A stretch of DNA of 64,000 nt from Bradyrhizobium sp. (lineage in GTDB: Bacteria > Pseudomonadota > Alphaproteobacteria > Rhizobiales > Xanthobacteraceae). The DNA is taken from NCBI RefSeq assembly GCF_004799405.1, contig NZ_SSMW01000135.1:31001-95000 (forward strand), read 5' to 3'. The notes below the pieces were generated by a model. The model was not told where the DNA came from. It was given only the letters and a program-made list of their open reading frames with translations, and ran no database searches. The position numbers and the translations under genes are program-made. Within the stretch, counting starts at the first letter, position 1. The number at the start of each line of letters is the position of its first letter. This document shows, piece after piece, positions 25,521 through 35,078 of the stretch.

Positions 25521-27287
25521 TCAGACCGCCTTCGCCAGCAACCCTTGCTCGATCGCCTTGATCTGCAGCGCCAGATATTTCGAGTTGATCCGGCATTGCG
25601 CCAAGCCGCCGGCGATGAACCAGAGACCGGGCTGCGCGGTGCGGGTGAACATGTTGCGCATTTCCTGGTCGTCGCCAAAACCCCAGATCGGGCCGATGCG
25701 CTTGGCAACATCATCGCCGAACAGTTTGCGCACCAGTTCCTCCCAGCGCCGGTAGCCGGTCGCCAGCACGATCAGGTCGGCGGCAAGCATCGTGCCATCG
25801 CGCATCCGCGCGCCTTCCGCGACGAACCCTTCGATATCGGAAAACTGGACGAGGCCGATCTCGCCCGAGATCACGAGATCGGAGCAGCCGACGTTGAAAT
25901 AGTAGCCGCCGCCGCGGGTAAGATATTTGAACTGCCAGCCGGTGCCGTCCTCGCCGTAGTCGAGCTTGAATCCCCGGCGCTGCAGGCCCTCGAGCAGGTC
26001 CTTGTCCAGTTCCTTCGACTGGTCCGTCACCAGCCGGTGGCTTTTTCGCGCCAGCGACAGCGGCATCGAGGTCGCGATCAGGTCGTTGTCGTCGACCGTG
26101 CCTTCGTTATACGGCGAGTAGACCAGTTGCGCCGACGGTTCGATGCTGACGATCAGCGTCGGACTGCGCTGCACCAGCGTGACCTCGGCGCCGCTTGAAT
26201 ACAGATCCTGCGCGATGTCGTGGCCGCTGTTGCCGGTGCCGATCACCAGCGCCTTCTTGCCGGTCCAGTCCTCGCCGTCGCTGTAACGGCTGGAATGAAC
26301 GATCGTGCCGGCGAAATTCTTCAGCGACGGGATATCCGGCAAATTCGGAATGCCGCTCACGCCGGTGGCCATCACGACGTTACGCGGATGCATCCGGCGC
26401 CGGCTGCCGTCCGCCCGGCGCAGCGTCACGGTCCAGCGCTGCTGTTGTTCGTCGTAGCTGCCGCCTTCGAATTCGGTGCCGGTCCAGAAATCGAGTTCCA
26501 TGCTTTCGACATAGGCCTCGAACCAGTTGGCGAGCTTGTCCTTGGGAATGTAGGTCGGCCAGTTCGGCGGAAACGGCATGTAGGGCAGGTGGTTGACCTG
26601 CACCTGGTTGTGCAGCGTCAGCGCGTGATAGCGATTGCGCCAGTTGTCGCCGATCCGCGCCTCGCGGTCGACGATCAGGGTGTCGACCTGCAACTGCTTC
26701 AGCCGGGCCGCGATCGACAATCCGGACTGGCCGCCGCCGACGACGAGAACGACGGGATCGCGGTCGGCATATTCGCCGGCGGCTTTACGCAAATCGAGCC
26801 AGTTGGGGCCGCGGAAATCGCGCGAATAGGCGTTGCCGCGCGGCCGCGCCGTGCCGAGCTGTTCCTCGAAGCCTTTCAGTTCTTCCAGCGCGGTAAGCAG
26901 CGTCCACGCCTTTAGCCGGTTGCCGTCGGCGCTATCCGGAATCAGCCGCAGGATTCCGCTGCCGCGCCCTTCCGTGGTTTCGAACCGGAAGATCGACTCG
27001 ATTGCCTGGGTGCCCGCGCGCGCCACCTTGCGGGGTGCGGCCCGATCGGGATCGAGGCTGAAGCCGGCCGGCCCGGCTCGACCGCTATGGGCTTTCAACG
27101 CCGCAACGATGGCTTCGCGGCCGCCGATCGTGGTGAAGCGCCACGTCAGGGCCAGCACGTCGCGCCAATGGCTGTCGGGATGAAACAGGCTGTTCAGCAA
27201 GGCATCGTCGGACTTGGCGAGGGCGTCTTCGAACCGCGCCAGCCAATTCTCGGTGGCGATCGAAATGTCATCCGTTTTGTCGAGCAT
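25521..27287 (-). CDS. Flavin-containing monooxygenase with N-terminal SnoaL-like domain
   Basis: 588 aa. The first ~150 residues (FEDALAKSDDALLNSLF, HWRDVLALTWRF, LKAWTLLTALEELKGFE) look like a SnoaL/NTF2-like domain. From ~175 the FAD motif VVGGGQSGLSIAA, the FMO signature FAGTIVHSSRY (FxGxxxHxxxY) and the NADPH motif VIGTGNSGHDIAQ follow in order. Such enzymes oxygenate soft nucleophiles or ketones. It is followed by the NHL-propeller gene 47 bp later. Substrate unknown. Confidence 0.9.
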   Translation of the reverse strand: MLDKTDDISIATENWLARFEDALAKSDDALLNSLFHPDSHWRDVLALTWRFTTIGGREAIVAALKAHSGRAGPAGFSLDPDRAAPRKVARAGTQAIESIFRFETTEGRGSGILRLIPDSADGNRLKAWTLLTALEELKGFEEQLGTARPRGNAYSRDFRGPNWLDLRKAAGEYADRDPVVLVVGGGQSGLSIAARLKQLQVDTLIVDREARIGDNWRNRYHALTLHNQVQVNHLPYMPFPPNWPTYIPKDKLANWFEAYVESMELDFWTGTEFEGGSYDEQQQRWTVTLRRADGSRRRMHPRNVVMATGVSGIPNLPDIPSLKNFAGTIVHSSRYSDGEDWTGKKALVIGTGNSGHDIAQDLYSSGAEVTLVQRSPTLIVSIEPSAQLVYSPYNEGTVDDNDLIATSMPLSLARKSHRLVTDQSKELDKDLLEGLQRRGFKLDYGEDGTGWQFKYLTRGGGYYFNVGCSDLVISGEIGLVQFSDIEGFVAEGARMRDGTMLAADLIVLATGYRRWEELVRKLFGDDVAKRIGPIWGFGDDQEMRNMFTRTAQPGLWFIAGGLAQCRINSKYLALQIKAIEQGLLAKAV

Positions 27288-27380
27288 TCGCGGTCTCGCA
27301 CCCAGCCGTCTTTGCAGCGTTTTCCCTGACCTTTAAAACCTATACCCTTTGAGATCGTGCAGAAAGGGCGGGCCGCGCAT

Positions 27381-28103
27381 TCACTTGCCGATCCCTGCTT
27401 TGGCCGTCCGCCGTTTTACCGTGGATTTCCTGCCTGGAACGGCTTTCGCTTTGTCCGTTCCCGCGATCACCCCGTCGCGTTTTTTCAGCGCCCGGTAATA
27501 GGCCCACCACAGATGTGCCGCGGCACCGCGCAGCGGCCGCCACGGCTCCGCCAGCGGCGCCATCTGCTGCGCGGTCGGCCGCGCCTTGAGCCCGAGGCCA
27601 AGCTTGACCGCTTCCTGCACGGCGAGATCGCCCGCCGGCCAGGCGTCGCCATGGCCGAGGCAAAACAACAGGTAGACGTCGGCAGTCCAGGGACCGATGC
27701 CGTGCAACGCCGTCAGCGTGCTGTGCGCGGCGTCGGCGTCCTCGTGCGCCAGCACGTCGAGATTGAGACGTTCGGCGGCGATTTCGCGCGCCAGGTTCTT
27801 CAAGGTCTTGATTTTTGCCGCCGACAGGCCGAGCCGCCCGAGGCGGTCGGCGCGGGCACGGCGCAGCGCATCATGATGAAACGGATCGAACGCCGCGCTC
27901 ACGCGCCCCCAGATCGCCGCGGCACTGGCGGTGGACACTTGCTGGCCGCACACGATGGCCGCGAGACCGGCATAGCCGGCCTCGCGCCGCCGCAGCGCCG
28001 GCATGCCCGCAACTTCAAACACCGGTTTCAGCCGCGGGTCGCGCTTTACCAGCGTGGTGACGGCGTGTTCGAGGTCGGCCTGGGAGTTGAGGTGGATGGT
28101 CAT
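27381..28103 (-). CDS. DNA-3-methyladenine glycosylase II-like (HhH-GPD)
   Basis: 240 aa from ATG 28103. The HhH-GPD core is clear: IVCGQQVSTASAAAIW (family start), then LHGIGPWTADVYLLFCLGHG with the hairpin, and DLAVQEA with the catalytic Asp. It lacks the Cys cluster of endonuclease III. The enzyme removes alkylated bases, the AlkA activity. Length is slightly above normal because of a basic C-terminal tail. Confidence 0.9.
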   Translation of the reverse strand: MTIHLNSQADLEHAVTTLVKRDPRLKPVFEVAGMPALRRREAGYAGLAAIVCGQQVSTASAAAIWGRVSAAFDPFHHDALRRARADRLGRLGLSAAKIKTLKNLAREIAAERLNLDVLAHEDADAAHSTLTALHGIGPWTADVYLLFCLGHGDAWPAGDLAVQEAVKLGLGLKARPTAQQMAPLAEPWRPLRGAAAHLWWAYYRALKKRDGVIAGTDKAKAVPGRKSTVKRRTAKAGIGK

Positions 28104-28133
28104 TGCGAATGGATTCAATTTGCTGAGGTCGTC

Positions 28134-28156
28134 ATGCGCGGGCTCGACCCGCGCAT
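28134..28156. repeat. Palindromic element (ATGCGCGGG hairpin)
   Basis: ATGCGCGGG/CCCGCGCAT around CTCGA, plus flanking CATCCATCT and AGATGGAT arms further out (to ~28195). This is a common rhizobial intergenic repeat type, here between the divergent glycosylase and GluQ-RS genes. Confidence 0.7.
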
Positions 28157-28243
28157 CCATCTCCTATCGTAACAGAGTCTCGTGAAAAAGATGGATTGCC
28201 GGAGCGCAGACAAGTCTACGTAGTCTGCCTAAAGCAGACTACT

Positions 28244-29140
28244 ATGTCCGGCAACGACGAGTTTCGATCGATGCCGCCTGTCTTCCGCTTTGCGCCGAGC
28301 CCGAACGGCTATCTGCATCTCGGCCACGCTTTGTCGGCGTTGCTCAATGACGACCTGGCGCGAAAGGCGAGCGGCCGGTTGCTGCTGCGCATCGAGGACA
28401 TCGACACGGCCCGCTGCAGGCCGGAATTCGAGGCCGCGATCTATCAAGACCTCGGCTGGCTCGGCATCGCCTGGGAGCAGCCGGTGCGGCGGCAATCCGA
28501 GCACCTGGCCCGCTACCGCCAGGCGATCGAGAAGCTTTCAGCCGAGGGCCTGGTTTACCCGAGCTTCGAGAGCCGCGCCGAGATCGCGAGGCTGCTGGCG
28601 CAGCAGGATGCGAATTCCCGCTGGCCGTGCGACCCCGACGGCGTGCCGCTCTATCCGGGCGCGGCAAAGTCGCTGCCATCGGGCGAGCGTACGCGCCTGC
28701 TTGAATCGGGCGCGCCCTATGCGCTGCGGCTCGATATGGCCGCTGCATGCGCGCGCGCCGGCGATCTCGGCTGGATCGAAGACGGCGAAGGTCCCGATGG
28801 TGAAACCGGCGCGGTGACCGCGCGGCCGCAAGCCTGGGGCGACGTCATCCTCGCGCGCAAGGAGACGCCGACCAGCTATCACCTCGCGGTGGTGGTCGAC
28901 GACGCCTTGCAAGGCGTGACCGACGTGGTCCGGGGGCGGGACCTGTTTTGGTCGACCAGCGTCCATCGGTTGCTGCAGCGATTGCTCGATTTGCCGCAGC
29001 CGGCCTACCGGCACCACCGCCTTATTCTCGACGGCGCGGGAGGCAAGCTTTCGAAATCGACCGCGGCTACCGGCCTTCGGGAACTCCGCGCCGCGGGAGC
29101 GACGCCAACGGGCATCCGCCGTCTGGTCGGCCTTGCCTGA
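28244..29140 (+). CDS. gluQ: Glutamyl-Q tRNA(Asp) synthetase
   Basis: About 298 aa; ATG at 28244 is likely, though neither it nor ATG 28271 has a strong site. FAPSPNGYLHLGHALS contains the HIGH motif and GGKLSKST the KMSKS motif. The protein ends shortly after KMSKS and lacks the anticodon-binding domain of GltX, which defines GluQ-RS. It charges queuosine-34 of tRNA-Asp with glutamate. Confidence 0.92.
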   Translation: MSGNDEFRSMPPVFRFAPSPNGYLHLGHALSALLNDDLARKASGRLLLRIEDIDTARCRPEFEAAIYQDLGWLGIAWEQPVRRQSEHLARYRQAIEKLSAEGLVYPSFESRAEIARLLAQQDANSRWPCDPDGVPLYPGAAKSLPSGERTRLLESGAPYALRLDMAAACARAGDLGWIEDGEGPDGETGAVTARPQAWGDVILARKETPTSYHLAVVVDDALQGVTDVVRGRDLFWSTSVHRLLQRLLDLPQPAYRHHRLILDGAGGKLSKSTAATGLRELRAAGATPTGIRRLVGLA

Positions 29141-29212
29141 GCCGAAACATCGTCCGGCGTGACTCCGCCAGCCTGGCCATGGCATGGTGAGGCCAGCAGG
29201 GTCGGGGGAATC

Positions 29213-30430
29213 ATGGCGCCTAAATCGCGCCCGCGGCGCACCAAGCGGCCTGCGAAAAAACGGCCGCCGAACAAGCGCGCCACCAGGACCGCCTCGCCCG
29301 GCATGGTCGAGGTGGCGCTGGCCGCGTTTGCGCACGAGGTGCGCACGCCACTCACCGGAATTCTGGCGATCAGCGATCTGTTGGCGACATCCGACCTCGG
29401 CGAGCGCGAGCGGCGCTGGGCCGATACCATCAAGGCCGGCGCCGAGCATCTCGCCAGCCTCGCGACACTGTTCGTCGATGCGGCGCGGAGCGGCGGCGCC
29501 GGGCTTGGCGTGCGGCAGGACTTCTTCGATTTGCGGGCGCTGGCGCGCAGCGCCGGCGATTCACTGGCGGGACGGGCCACCGCCAAGGGCCTGCAATCGT
29601 CGGTCGAGATTTCCGAACAGCTTCCGGCATTCGTGACCGGCGATCCGGTGCGCCTGCGCGCCGCGCTGGAAAACCTGATCGACAACGCGGTGAAGTTCAC
29701 CGAAGCCGGCGCCGTCGCATTGGCGGTGGCGCCGATCCGTGCCGTGAAAGGCAAGGTCGGCGTCGCCTTTGCGGTTTCCGACAGCGGAATCGGCCTCACC
29801 CTCGGCGAGATCAAGCGCCTGTTCCGCCCGTTCTCGCAGGCCAATGTCAGCATCGCGTCGCGATTCGGCGGCGCCGGGCTGGGCCTGTCGTCGGTGAAAC
29901 AACTGGCGCGCGCGATGGGAGGCGACATCGCCGTGACCCAGCGGCGCAATGGCGGAACTACCTTCACGCTGACGGTGGTCCTGACCCGCGCGAAGCTGTC
30001 GAAACCGGCCGTTGCAGGCGCCGGTCCCGAAACCTCGCCGGACCCGGGACGGGCGCTACGCATTCTCAGCGTCGAGGACAATCCGTTCGGCCGCGTCGTG
30101 CTCAATGCGATCCTCACCGAACTCGGTCATCAGGCGGAATTCATCGGGCGCGGCGAGATTGCCGCCGAGCGCATCGCGCAGGGCGGTTTCGACGCCGTGC
30201 TGATGGACATGGTGCTGCCGGGCATTACCGGCATCGAGGCCATCAGGCGGATTCGTCAGTTAGGCGCGCCGTTCGGCCGCATTGCGATCGTCGGGGTATC
30301 GGGCCGCGGCGAAGACGAGGCGGCCTCGCGCGCGGCCGGCGCCGACGCCTTTCTGGTCAAGCCTGTGAGTCCGCGGGCTTTAGCGACTGTGCTGCGTGAA
30401 GCGACACGCCGTGCGGCAGCTTCGACTTGA
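29213..30430 (+). CDS. Hybrid histidine kinase with receiver domain
   Basis: 405 aa from ATG 29213 (GGGGG upstream). A Lys/Arg-rich N-terminus without membrane segments precedes the HisKA box (His41 in AFAHEVRTPLTG), HATPase (ENLIDNAVKFTE, DSGIGL, GAGLGLSSVK) and a C-terminal receiver (VEDNPFGR; Asp near residue 330 in LMDMVLPGITG; KPV). No sensor domain is present, so input likely comes from a partner. Its last 74 bp overlap the convergent yihY gene. Confidence 0.9.
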   Translation: MAPKSRPRRTKRPAKKRPPNKRATRTASPGMVEVALAAFAHEVRTPLTGILAISDLLATSDLGERERRWADTIKAGAEHLASLATLFVDAARSGGAGLGVRQDFFDLRALARSAGDSLAGRATAKGLQSSVEISEQLPAFVTGDPVRLRAALENLIDNAVKFTEAGAVALAVAPIRAVKGKVGVAFAVSDSGIGLTLGEIKRLFRPFSQANVSIASRFGGAGLGLSSVKQLARAMGGDIAVTQRRNGGTTFTLTVVLTRAKLSKPAVAGAGPETSPDPGRALRILSVEDNPFGRVVLNAILTELGHQAEFIGRGEIAAERIAQGGFDAVLMDMVLPGITGIEAIRRIRQLGAPFGRIAIVGVSGRGEDEAASRAAGADAFLVKPVSPRALATVLREATRRAAAST

Positions 30431-31250
30431 TGATCGCCGCGTTGAGTTCGCCGCCATAGACGAAGATCGCGGCGATGAAATACAGGAACACCAGCGCAAT
30501 GATGACCGACGCCAGCCCCGCATACATGGTGACGTAGTTGTTGGCGAACCGCGCGAGGTATTGCCCGAACACGATGCCCGACACCAGCGACGCCACCATG
30601 GTGAAGATGATGCCGGGCAGGATCTGCAGCAGCCTGCGGCGTCCCGCCGGAAGCCACAGATGCAGGATGAAGAGGGCGATGATCAGCGCGGTGACGGTGA
30701 TGCCGTAGCGCATCAGGTTGAGATAGTTTTCGTTGCTCTCGACGATCAGCGGAATATGCCGCCGTGCGGCTTCCAGCATCAGTGGACCCAGCACGATCAT
30801 GAATGCCATTGCCAGCGAACTGAACGCAGCGACCAGCGTATAGCCGATCGATTCCAGCCGCAGCCAGTACCAGCGGCGCGGTTCGAGCACCGAATAGGCG
30901 CGGTTGAGCGCCACGCGCAGCGCTTCGACGCCGTTGGAGGCGAAATACACCGCGAGCACCGCGCCGATGGTCAGGATGTCGCCGCGGCTTGTCGTCAGTA
31001 CGTCGTGAATCTCGCCCGCCAGCGAATCGGCGACCTGCTTTGGCCAGACTTGCAGCAGCAGTCCGACCGCCTGGTCGGCGAGTTCCTTCGAGCCGAAAAA
31101 GCCGGCCAGCGAGGTCAGCACGATCAGGAACGGAAACAGCGCCATCAGCGTCGAGAGCGCGATGTGGCTGGCGATCGCCCAGCCGTCATCGGCCAGAAAC
31201 GTGTAGAACGCGTCGATGGTGACGTGAAAGATGTAGCGGACTTGCCTCAC
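30357..31250 (-). CDS. YihY/BrkB family inner-membrane protein
   Basis: 297 aa with six hydrophobic helices. The family pattern is visible at the start (DGWAIASHIALSTLMALFPFLIVL) and at the end (YAGLASVIIALVFLYFIAAIFVYGGELNA). GTG start at 31250 with AAGGTG nearby. Once called ribonuclease BN; now known only as a conserved membrane protein with possible transport activity. Tail-to-tail overlap of 74 bp with the hybrid kinase gene. Confidence 0.9.
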   Translation of the reverse strand: MRQVRYIFHVTIDAFYTFLADDGWAIASHIALSTLMALFPFLIVLTSLAGFFGSKELADQAVGLLLQVWPKQVADSLAGEIHDVLTTSRGDILTIGAVLAVYFASNGVEALRVALNRAYSVLEPRRWYWLRLESIGYTLVAAFSSLAMAFMIVLGPLMLEAARRHIPLIVESNENYLNLMRYGITVTALIIALFILHLWLPAGRRRLLQILPGIIFTMVASLVSGIVFGQYLARFANNYVTMYAGLASVIIALVFLYFIAAIFVYGGELNAAIIKSKLPHGVSLHAAQSLKPADSQA

Positions 31251-31426
31251 ATTTCACCTTGGCCTGATGGAAGAGGGGTTCGACCGGCGCATCGATGCAA
31301 CAGACTCTCCGGCGACGACACTACGCTACCATCTGATATTATTGAGCTAAAAGCCAGATCGTAACACCATCGTCGCGGCCGGCCGGGATCATGGCGGAGC
31401 GCCCAACGCGGTGTTATGTAGCGCCG

Positions 31427-31621
31427 ATGGCATCCTTTCTGAGCTCGATTCTTCTTCCCCTGGCGGTTGCCGCCGTTGCGCTGGTGCTGCTATTGGGCCT
31501 GATCAACATGATGCGGGGCGGATCGCCGAATCGGTCCCAGAGGCTGATGCGGTTACGGGTGTTGCTGCAATTCGTCGCGATCGTCATCACCATGCTCACG
31601 GTCTGGGCCATGGGGCGCTGA
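31427..31621 (+). CDS. Twin-transmembrane-helix small protein (HIG1-like)
   Basis: 64 aa with two helices (about residues 5-24 and 42-60) separated by a basic loop, INMMRGGSPNRSQRLMRLRV, which is the hallmark of the HIG1/respirasome-factor-like twin-helix family of alphaproteobacteria. The start at ATG 31427 is inferred from the protein; a longer frame from 31391 exists. It may assist respiratory complexes (inference from mitochondrial HIG1). Confidence 0.85.
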   Translation: MASFLSSILLPLAVAAVALVLLLGLINMMRGGSPNRSQRLMRLRVLLQFVAIVITMLTVWAMGR

Positions 31622-31643
31622 AGCGCTAAAGGGGAGATGGATC

Positions 31644-32216
31644 ATGGTCGTCCTCAATCGTATCTACACGCGAACCGGCGATGACGGTACCACGGCGCTC
31701 GGCAGCGGCGAACGCCGTCCGAAATACGATCTGCGCATCGCTGCCTATGGAACCGTCGACGAAACCAACGCCGCCATCGGCATCGTACGGCTGCATCTGG
31801 CGCAAGCGCGCGACCTCGATGCGATGCTGGGCCTCGTCCAGAACGACCTGTTCGATCTCGGCGCCGATCTTGCGGTGCCCCAGCGCGAAGGCAAGGCGGA
31901 ACGCCTGAGGATGCTGTCGAGCCAGGTCGAACGCCTCGAGCACGATATCGACAGCTTGAATGCGAAGCTGGCGCCGCTGACCTCTTTCGTGCTGCCCGGC
32001 GGCACGCCGGCTGCGGCCTATCTGCACCTGGCGCGAACCATATGCCGCAGGGCGGAACGGATCATGGTGGAACTCGCGGCCCAGCCCAACGAGCCGGTCG
32101 GCGACGCCGCGATCCAGTATATGAACCGGCTGTCGGATTTCCTGTTCGTCGCCAGCCGCGCGATGAACGATAACGGCGCCGGGGACGTGCTGTGGGTGCC
32201 CGGCCAGAACCGTTAA
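31644..32216 (+). CDS. Cob(I)alamin adenosyltransferase, PduO type
   Basis: 190 aa. Converts corrinoid and ATP to adenosylcobalamin precursor. The family signatures TRTGDDGTTALGSGER (ATP loop, residues 9-24), YGTVDETNAAIG, and CRRAERIMVELA with RLSDFLFVASRA are all intact. ATG with GGGAG at good spacing. It starts 22 bp after the twin-helix gene and may share its transcript. It serves B12-dependent mutases elsewhere in the genome. Confidence 0.95.
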   Translation: MVVLNRIYTRTGDDGTTALGSGERRPKYDLRIAAYGTVDETNAAIGIVRLHLAQARDLDAMLGLVQNDLFDLGADLAVPQREGKAERLRMLSSQVERLEHDIDSLNAKLAPLTSFVLPGGTPAAAYLHLARTICRRAERIMVELAAQPNEPVGDAAIQYMNRLSDFLFVASRAMNDNGAGDVLWVPGQNR

Positions 32217-32330
32217 ACGCGCTCAGCCGGGGCCGATTTTTGGCCTTCGCGCGTTGACCGGGGTAGGCGGGACCTTTAGGTTCCGCGCCCAAGCTGATCA
32301 ATACGCAAAAATGCAAGCGAAAGAGGATCG

Positions 32331-33080
32331 ATGAAGGTTCTGGTGCCGGTCAAGCGGGTGGTCGATTACAATGTCAAGGTCCGGGTCAAAAGCGACGGAT
32401 CGGGCGTCGAACTGTCCAATGTCAAGATGTCGATGAATCCCTTCGACGAGATCGCGGTCGAGGAGGCCCTGCGGCTGCGGGAAGCCGGCAAGGCAACCGA
32501 AGTGGTGGTGGTCTCGATCGGCCCGGCGCAGGCCTCGGAAACCATCCGGACCGGTCTTGCGATGGGCGCCGATCGCGGCATCCTGGTCAAGGCGGACGGC
32601 AATGTCGAACCGCTGGCGGTGGCGAAGATCCTCAAAGCGATCGCCGATGAAGAAAAGCCCGGCCTCGTCATTCTCGGCAAGCAGGCGATCGACGACGACT
32701 CCAACCAGACCGGCCAGATGCTGGCCGCCCTGCTCGGTTGGTCGCAGGCGACCTTCGCTTCCAAGCTTGAAGTCGACGGTTCCGATTTCAAAGTGACGCG
32801 TGAAGTCGACGGCGGCCTGCAGACCGTGAAACTGAAGGGCCCCGCGATCGTCACCACCGACTTGCGGTTGAACGAACCGCGCTACGCCAGCCTGCCCAAC
32901 ATCATGAAGGCCAAGAAGAAGCCGATCGCCGACAAGACCGCGGCCGACTACGGCGTCGATCTGACAGCCCACCTGGAAATCCTCAAGACCTCCGAGCCGC
33001 CGGGCCGCAAGGGAGGCGTCAAGGTCAAGGACGTCGCCGAGCTGGTATCGAAGCTCAAGAATGAAGCCGGGGTTCTCTAG
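32331..33080 (+). CDS. etfB: Electron transfer flavoprotein, beta subunit
   Basis: 249 aa, starting MKVLVPVKRVVDYNVKVR as in housekeeping ETF-beta, with the AMP-binding region DDDSNQTGQMLAALLGW and the ETF-beta signature VEVDGGLQTVKLKGPAIVTTDLRLN-type block. It forms a heterodimer with EtfA (next gene, adjacent stop/start) and takes electrons from acyl-CoA dehydrogenases to ETF-ubiquinone oxidoreductase. Group I ETF, not FixAB-type. Confidence 0.96.
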   Translation: MKVLVPVKRVVDYNVKVRVKSDGSGVELSNVKMSMNPFDEIAVEEALRLREAGKATEVVVVSIGPAQASETIRTGLAMGADRGILVKADGNVEPLAVAKILKAIADEEKPGLVILGKQAIDDDSNQTGQMLAALLGWSQATFASKLEVDGSDFKVTREVDGGLQTVKLKGPAIVTTDLRLNEPRYASLPNIMKAKKKPIADKTAADYGVDLTAHLEILKTSEPPGRKGGVKVKDVAELVSKLKNEAGVL

Positions 33081-34031
33081 ATGACGACGCTGTTGATTGC
33101 CGAACACGAGCACGAAGTTTTAAAGGACTCCACCAACAAGGCGCTGACCGCGGCCGCCCAACTCGGCGCCGAGGTCCATATCCTGGTCGCCGGCGGCGGC
33201 GAGGGTACCAGGGCTGCGGCTGAAGCTGCGGCCAAACTCGCCGGCGTCAAAAAGGTTTTGCTCGCCGAAGGCGATGCCTACGCCCATGACCTGGCCGAGC
33301 CGCTGGCGGCGCTGATCGTGGCGCTGGCCCCCGGCTATGACGCTTTCGTCGCGCCCGCAACCTCGCGCTTCAAGAACGTGATGCCGCGGGTCGCGGCGCT
33401 GCTCGACGTGATGCAGGTGTCGGAAATCATCAAGGTGGTTTCGCCTGATACTTTCGAGCGGCCGATCTATGCCGGCAACGCGATCCAGACCGTGAAATCG
33501 AAAGACGCCAAGAAGGTCATCACGGTGCGGACCTCGACATTCGCCGCGGCCGGCGGCGGCGGCAGCGCGGCGATAGAAAATGCCGCATCCGCGGCCGATC
33601 CCGGCCTGTCGAGTTTTGTCGGCGAGGAAGTCGCGAAAAGCGACCGTCCCGAACTGACCTCGGCGAAGATCATCGTCTCCGGCGGCCGCGCCATGCAGAG
33701 CCGCGAGAATTTTGCCAAATACATCGAGCCGCTGGCCGACGCGCTCGGCGCCGGCGTCGGCGCGTCACGCGCCGCGGTCGATGCCGGATACGCACCGAAC
33801 GACTGGCAGGTCGGCCAGACCGGCAAGGTGGTGGCGCCGGAACTCTATATCGCCATCGGCATATCGGGCGCGATCCAGCACCTCGCCGGCATGAAGGATT
33901 CCAAGGTGATTGTCGCGATCAACAAGGATGAAGACGCGCCGATCTTCCAGGTCGCCGATTACGGCCTGGTCGCCGATCTGTACCAGGTGGTTCCCCAACT
34001 GACCGAGGCGATCGGCAAGCTCGGGAAATAA
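33081..34031 (+). CDS. etfA: Electron transfer flavoprotein, alpha subunit
   Basis: 316 aa, starting directly after the etfB stop. The FAD-binding C-terminal domain shows SGGRAMQSRENF, GASRAAVDAGYAPNDWQVGQTGKVVAPELY-type motif, GISGAIQHLAGMKDS and AINKDEDAPIFQVADYGLV, all classic for ETF-alpha. It works with EtfB in fatty-acid and amino-acid oxidation, consistent with the dehydrogenase gene downstream. Confidence 0.96.
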   Translation: MTTLLIAEHEHEVLKDSTNKALTAAAQLGAEVHILVAGGGEGTRAAAEAAAKLAGVKKVLLAEGDAYAHDLAEPLAALIVALAPGYDAFVAPATSRFKNVMPRVAALLDVMQVSEIIKVVSPDTFERPIYAGNAIQTVKSKDAKKVITVRTSTFAAAGGGGSAAIENAASAADPGLSSFVGEEVAKSDRPELTSAKIIVSGGRAMQSRENFAKYIEPLADALGAGVGASRAAVDAGYAPNDWQVGQTGKVVAPELYIAIGISGAIQHLAGMKDSKVIVAINKDEDAPIFQVADYGLVADLYQVVPQLTEAIGKLGK

Positions 34032-34134
34032 TGACGATTGAATCAGCCGGCCGGATGAACGGATTCCGGCCAGTGTTTATACAAAGGGACGGGCAGGCGC
34101 GGGGTTCGCAGCGTCGCCCCGGTGAGATGACAAG

Positions 34135-35016
34135 ATGGCGGTTATGATCAAGAAGGTCGGCGTAATCGGCTCGGGCCAGATGGGCAACGGCATCGCGCAT
34201 GTGGCGGCATTGGCCGGGTTCGACGTGGTGCTCAACGACGTGTCGGCCGATCGGCTGAAGTCGGGTATGGCGACCATCAACGGCAATTTGTCGCGCCAGG
34301 TCTCCAAGAAGATCATCACCGAGGACACGCGCAAGCAGGCGCTGGCGCGAATCGCTTCCTCCGAGACCGTGGACGGGCTTGCCGGGTGCGACCTGGTGAT
34401 CGAGAGCGCGGTCGAAAAGGAAGAGACCAAGCGCAAGATTTTCCACGATGTCTGCGCGGTGCTGAAGCCCGAAGCCATCGTCGCCTCCAACACCTCGTCG
34501 ATCTCGATCACCCGCCTTGCCGCGTCTACCGACCGGCCCGAGCGCTTCATCGGCATTCATTTCATGAATCCGGTGCCGCTGATGGAGCTGGTCGAATTGA
34601 TCCGCGGAATTGCCACCGACGACGCCACCTTCGACGCCGCAAAGGATTTCGTGACGAGGCTCGGCAAGCAGATCGCGGTCTCGGAAGATTTTCCGGCCTT
34701 CATCGTCAACCGAATCCTGCTGCCGATGATCAACGAGGCGATCTACACGCTGTATGAGGGGGTCGGAAACGTCGAGGCAATCGATGCCGCGATGAAGCTC
34801 GGCGCCCACCATCCGATGGGGCCGCTCGAGCTCGCCGATTTCATCGGCCTCGATACCTGTCTGTCGATCATGCAGGTGCTGCACGAGGGTCTGGCGGACT
34901 CCAAGTACCGGCCGTGTCCGCTGCTGGTGAAATACGTCGAGGCCGGCTGGCTCGGTCGCAAGACCCAGCGCGGCTTCTACGACTATCGCGGCGACAAGCC
35001 GGTCCCGACGCGCTAG
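34135..35016 (+). CDS. 3-hydroxybutyryl-CoA dehydrogenase
   Basis: 293 aa single-function enzyme that oxidises (S)-3-hydroxyacyl-CoA with NAD. N-terminal VGVIGSGQMGNGIAHVAA is the NAD motif; FIGIHFMNPVPLMELVELIRG holds the catalytic His and the family signature; the C-terminal domain has HPMGPLELADFIGLD. Length is normal. Located 103 bp behind etfA, forming a beta-oxidation/polyhydroxybutyrate-related cluster with etfBA. Confidence 0.95.
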   Translation: MAVMIKKVGVIGSGQMGNGIAHVAALAGFDVVLNDVSADRLKSGMATINGNLSRQVSKKIITEDTRKQALARIASSETVDGLAGCDLVIESAVEKEETKRKIFHDVCAVLKPEAIVASNTSSISITRLAASTDRPERFIGIHFMNPVPLMELVELIRGIATDDATFDAAKDFVTRLGKQIAVSEDFPAFIVNRILLPMINEAIYTLYEGVGNVEAIDAAMKLGAHHPMGPLELADFIGLDTCLSIMQVLHEGLADSKYRPCPLLVKYVEAGWLGRKTQRGFYDYRGDKPVPTR

Positions 35017-35078
35017 AGTTCGTCAAGCCCGCGTATGACAACCTGATTTTTTTGACGACCTGAGCTTATGGCTGCCTC

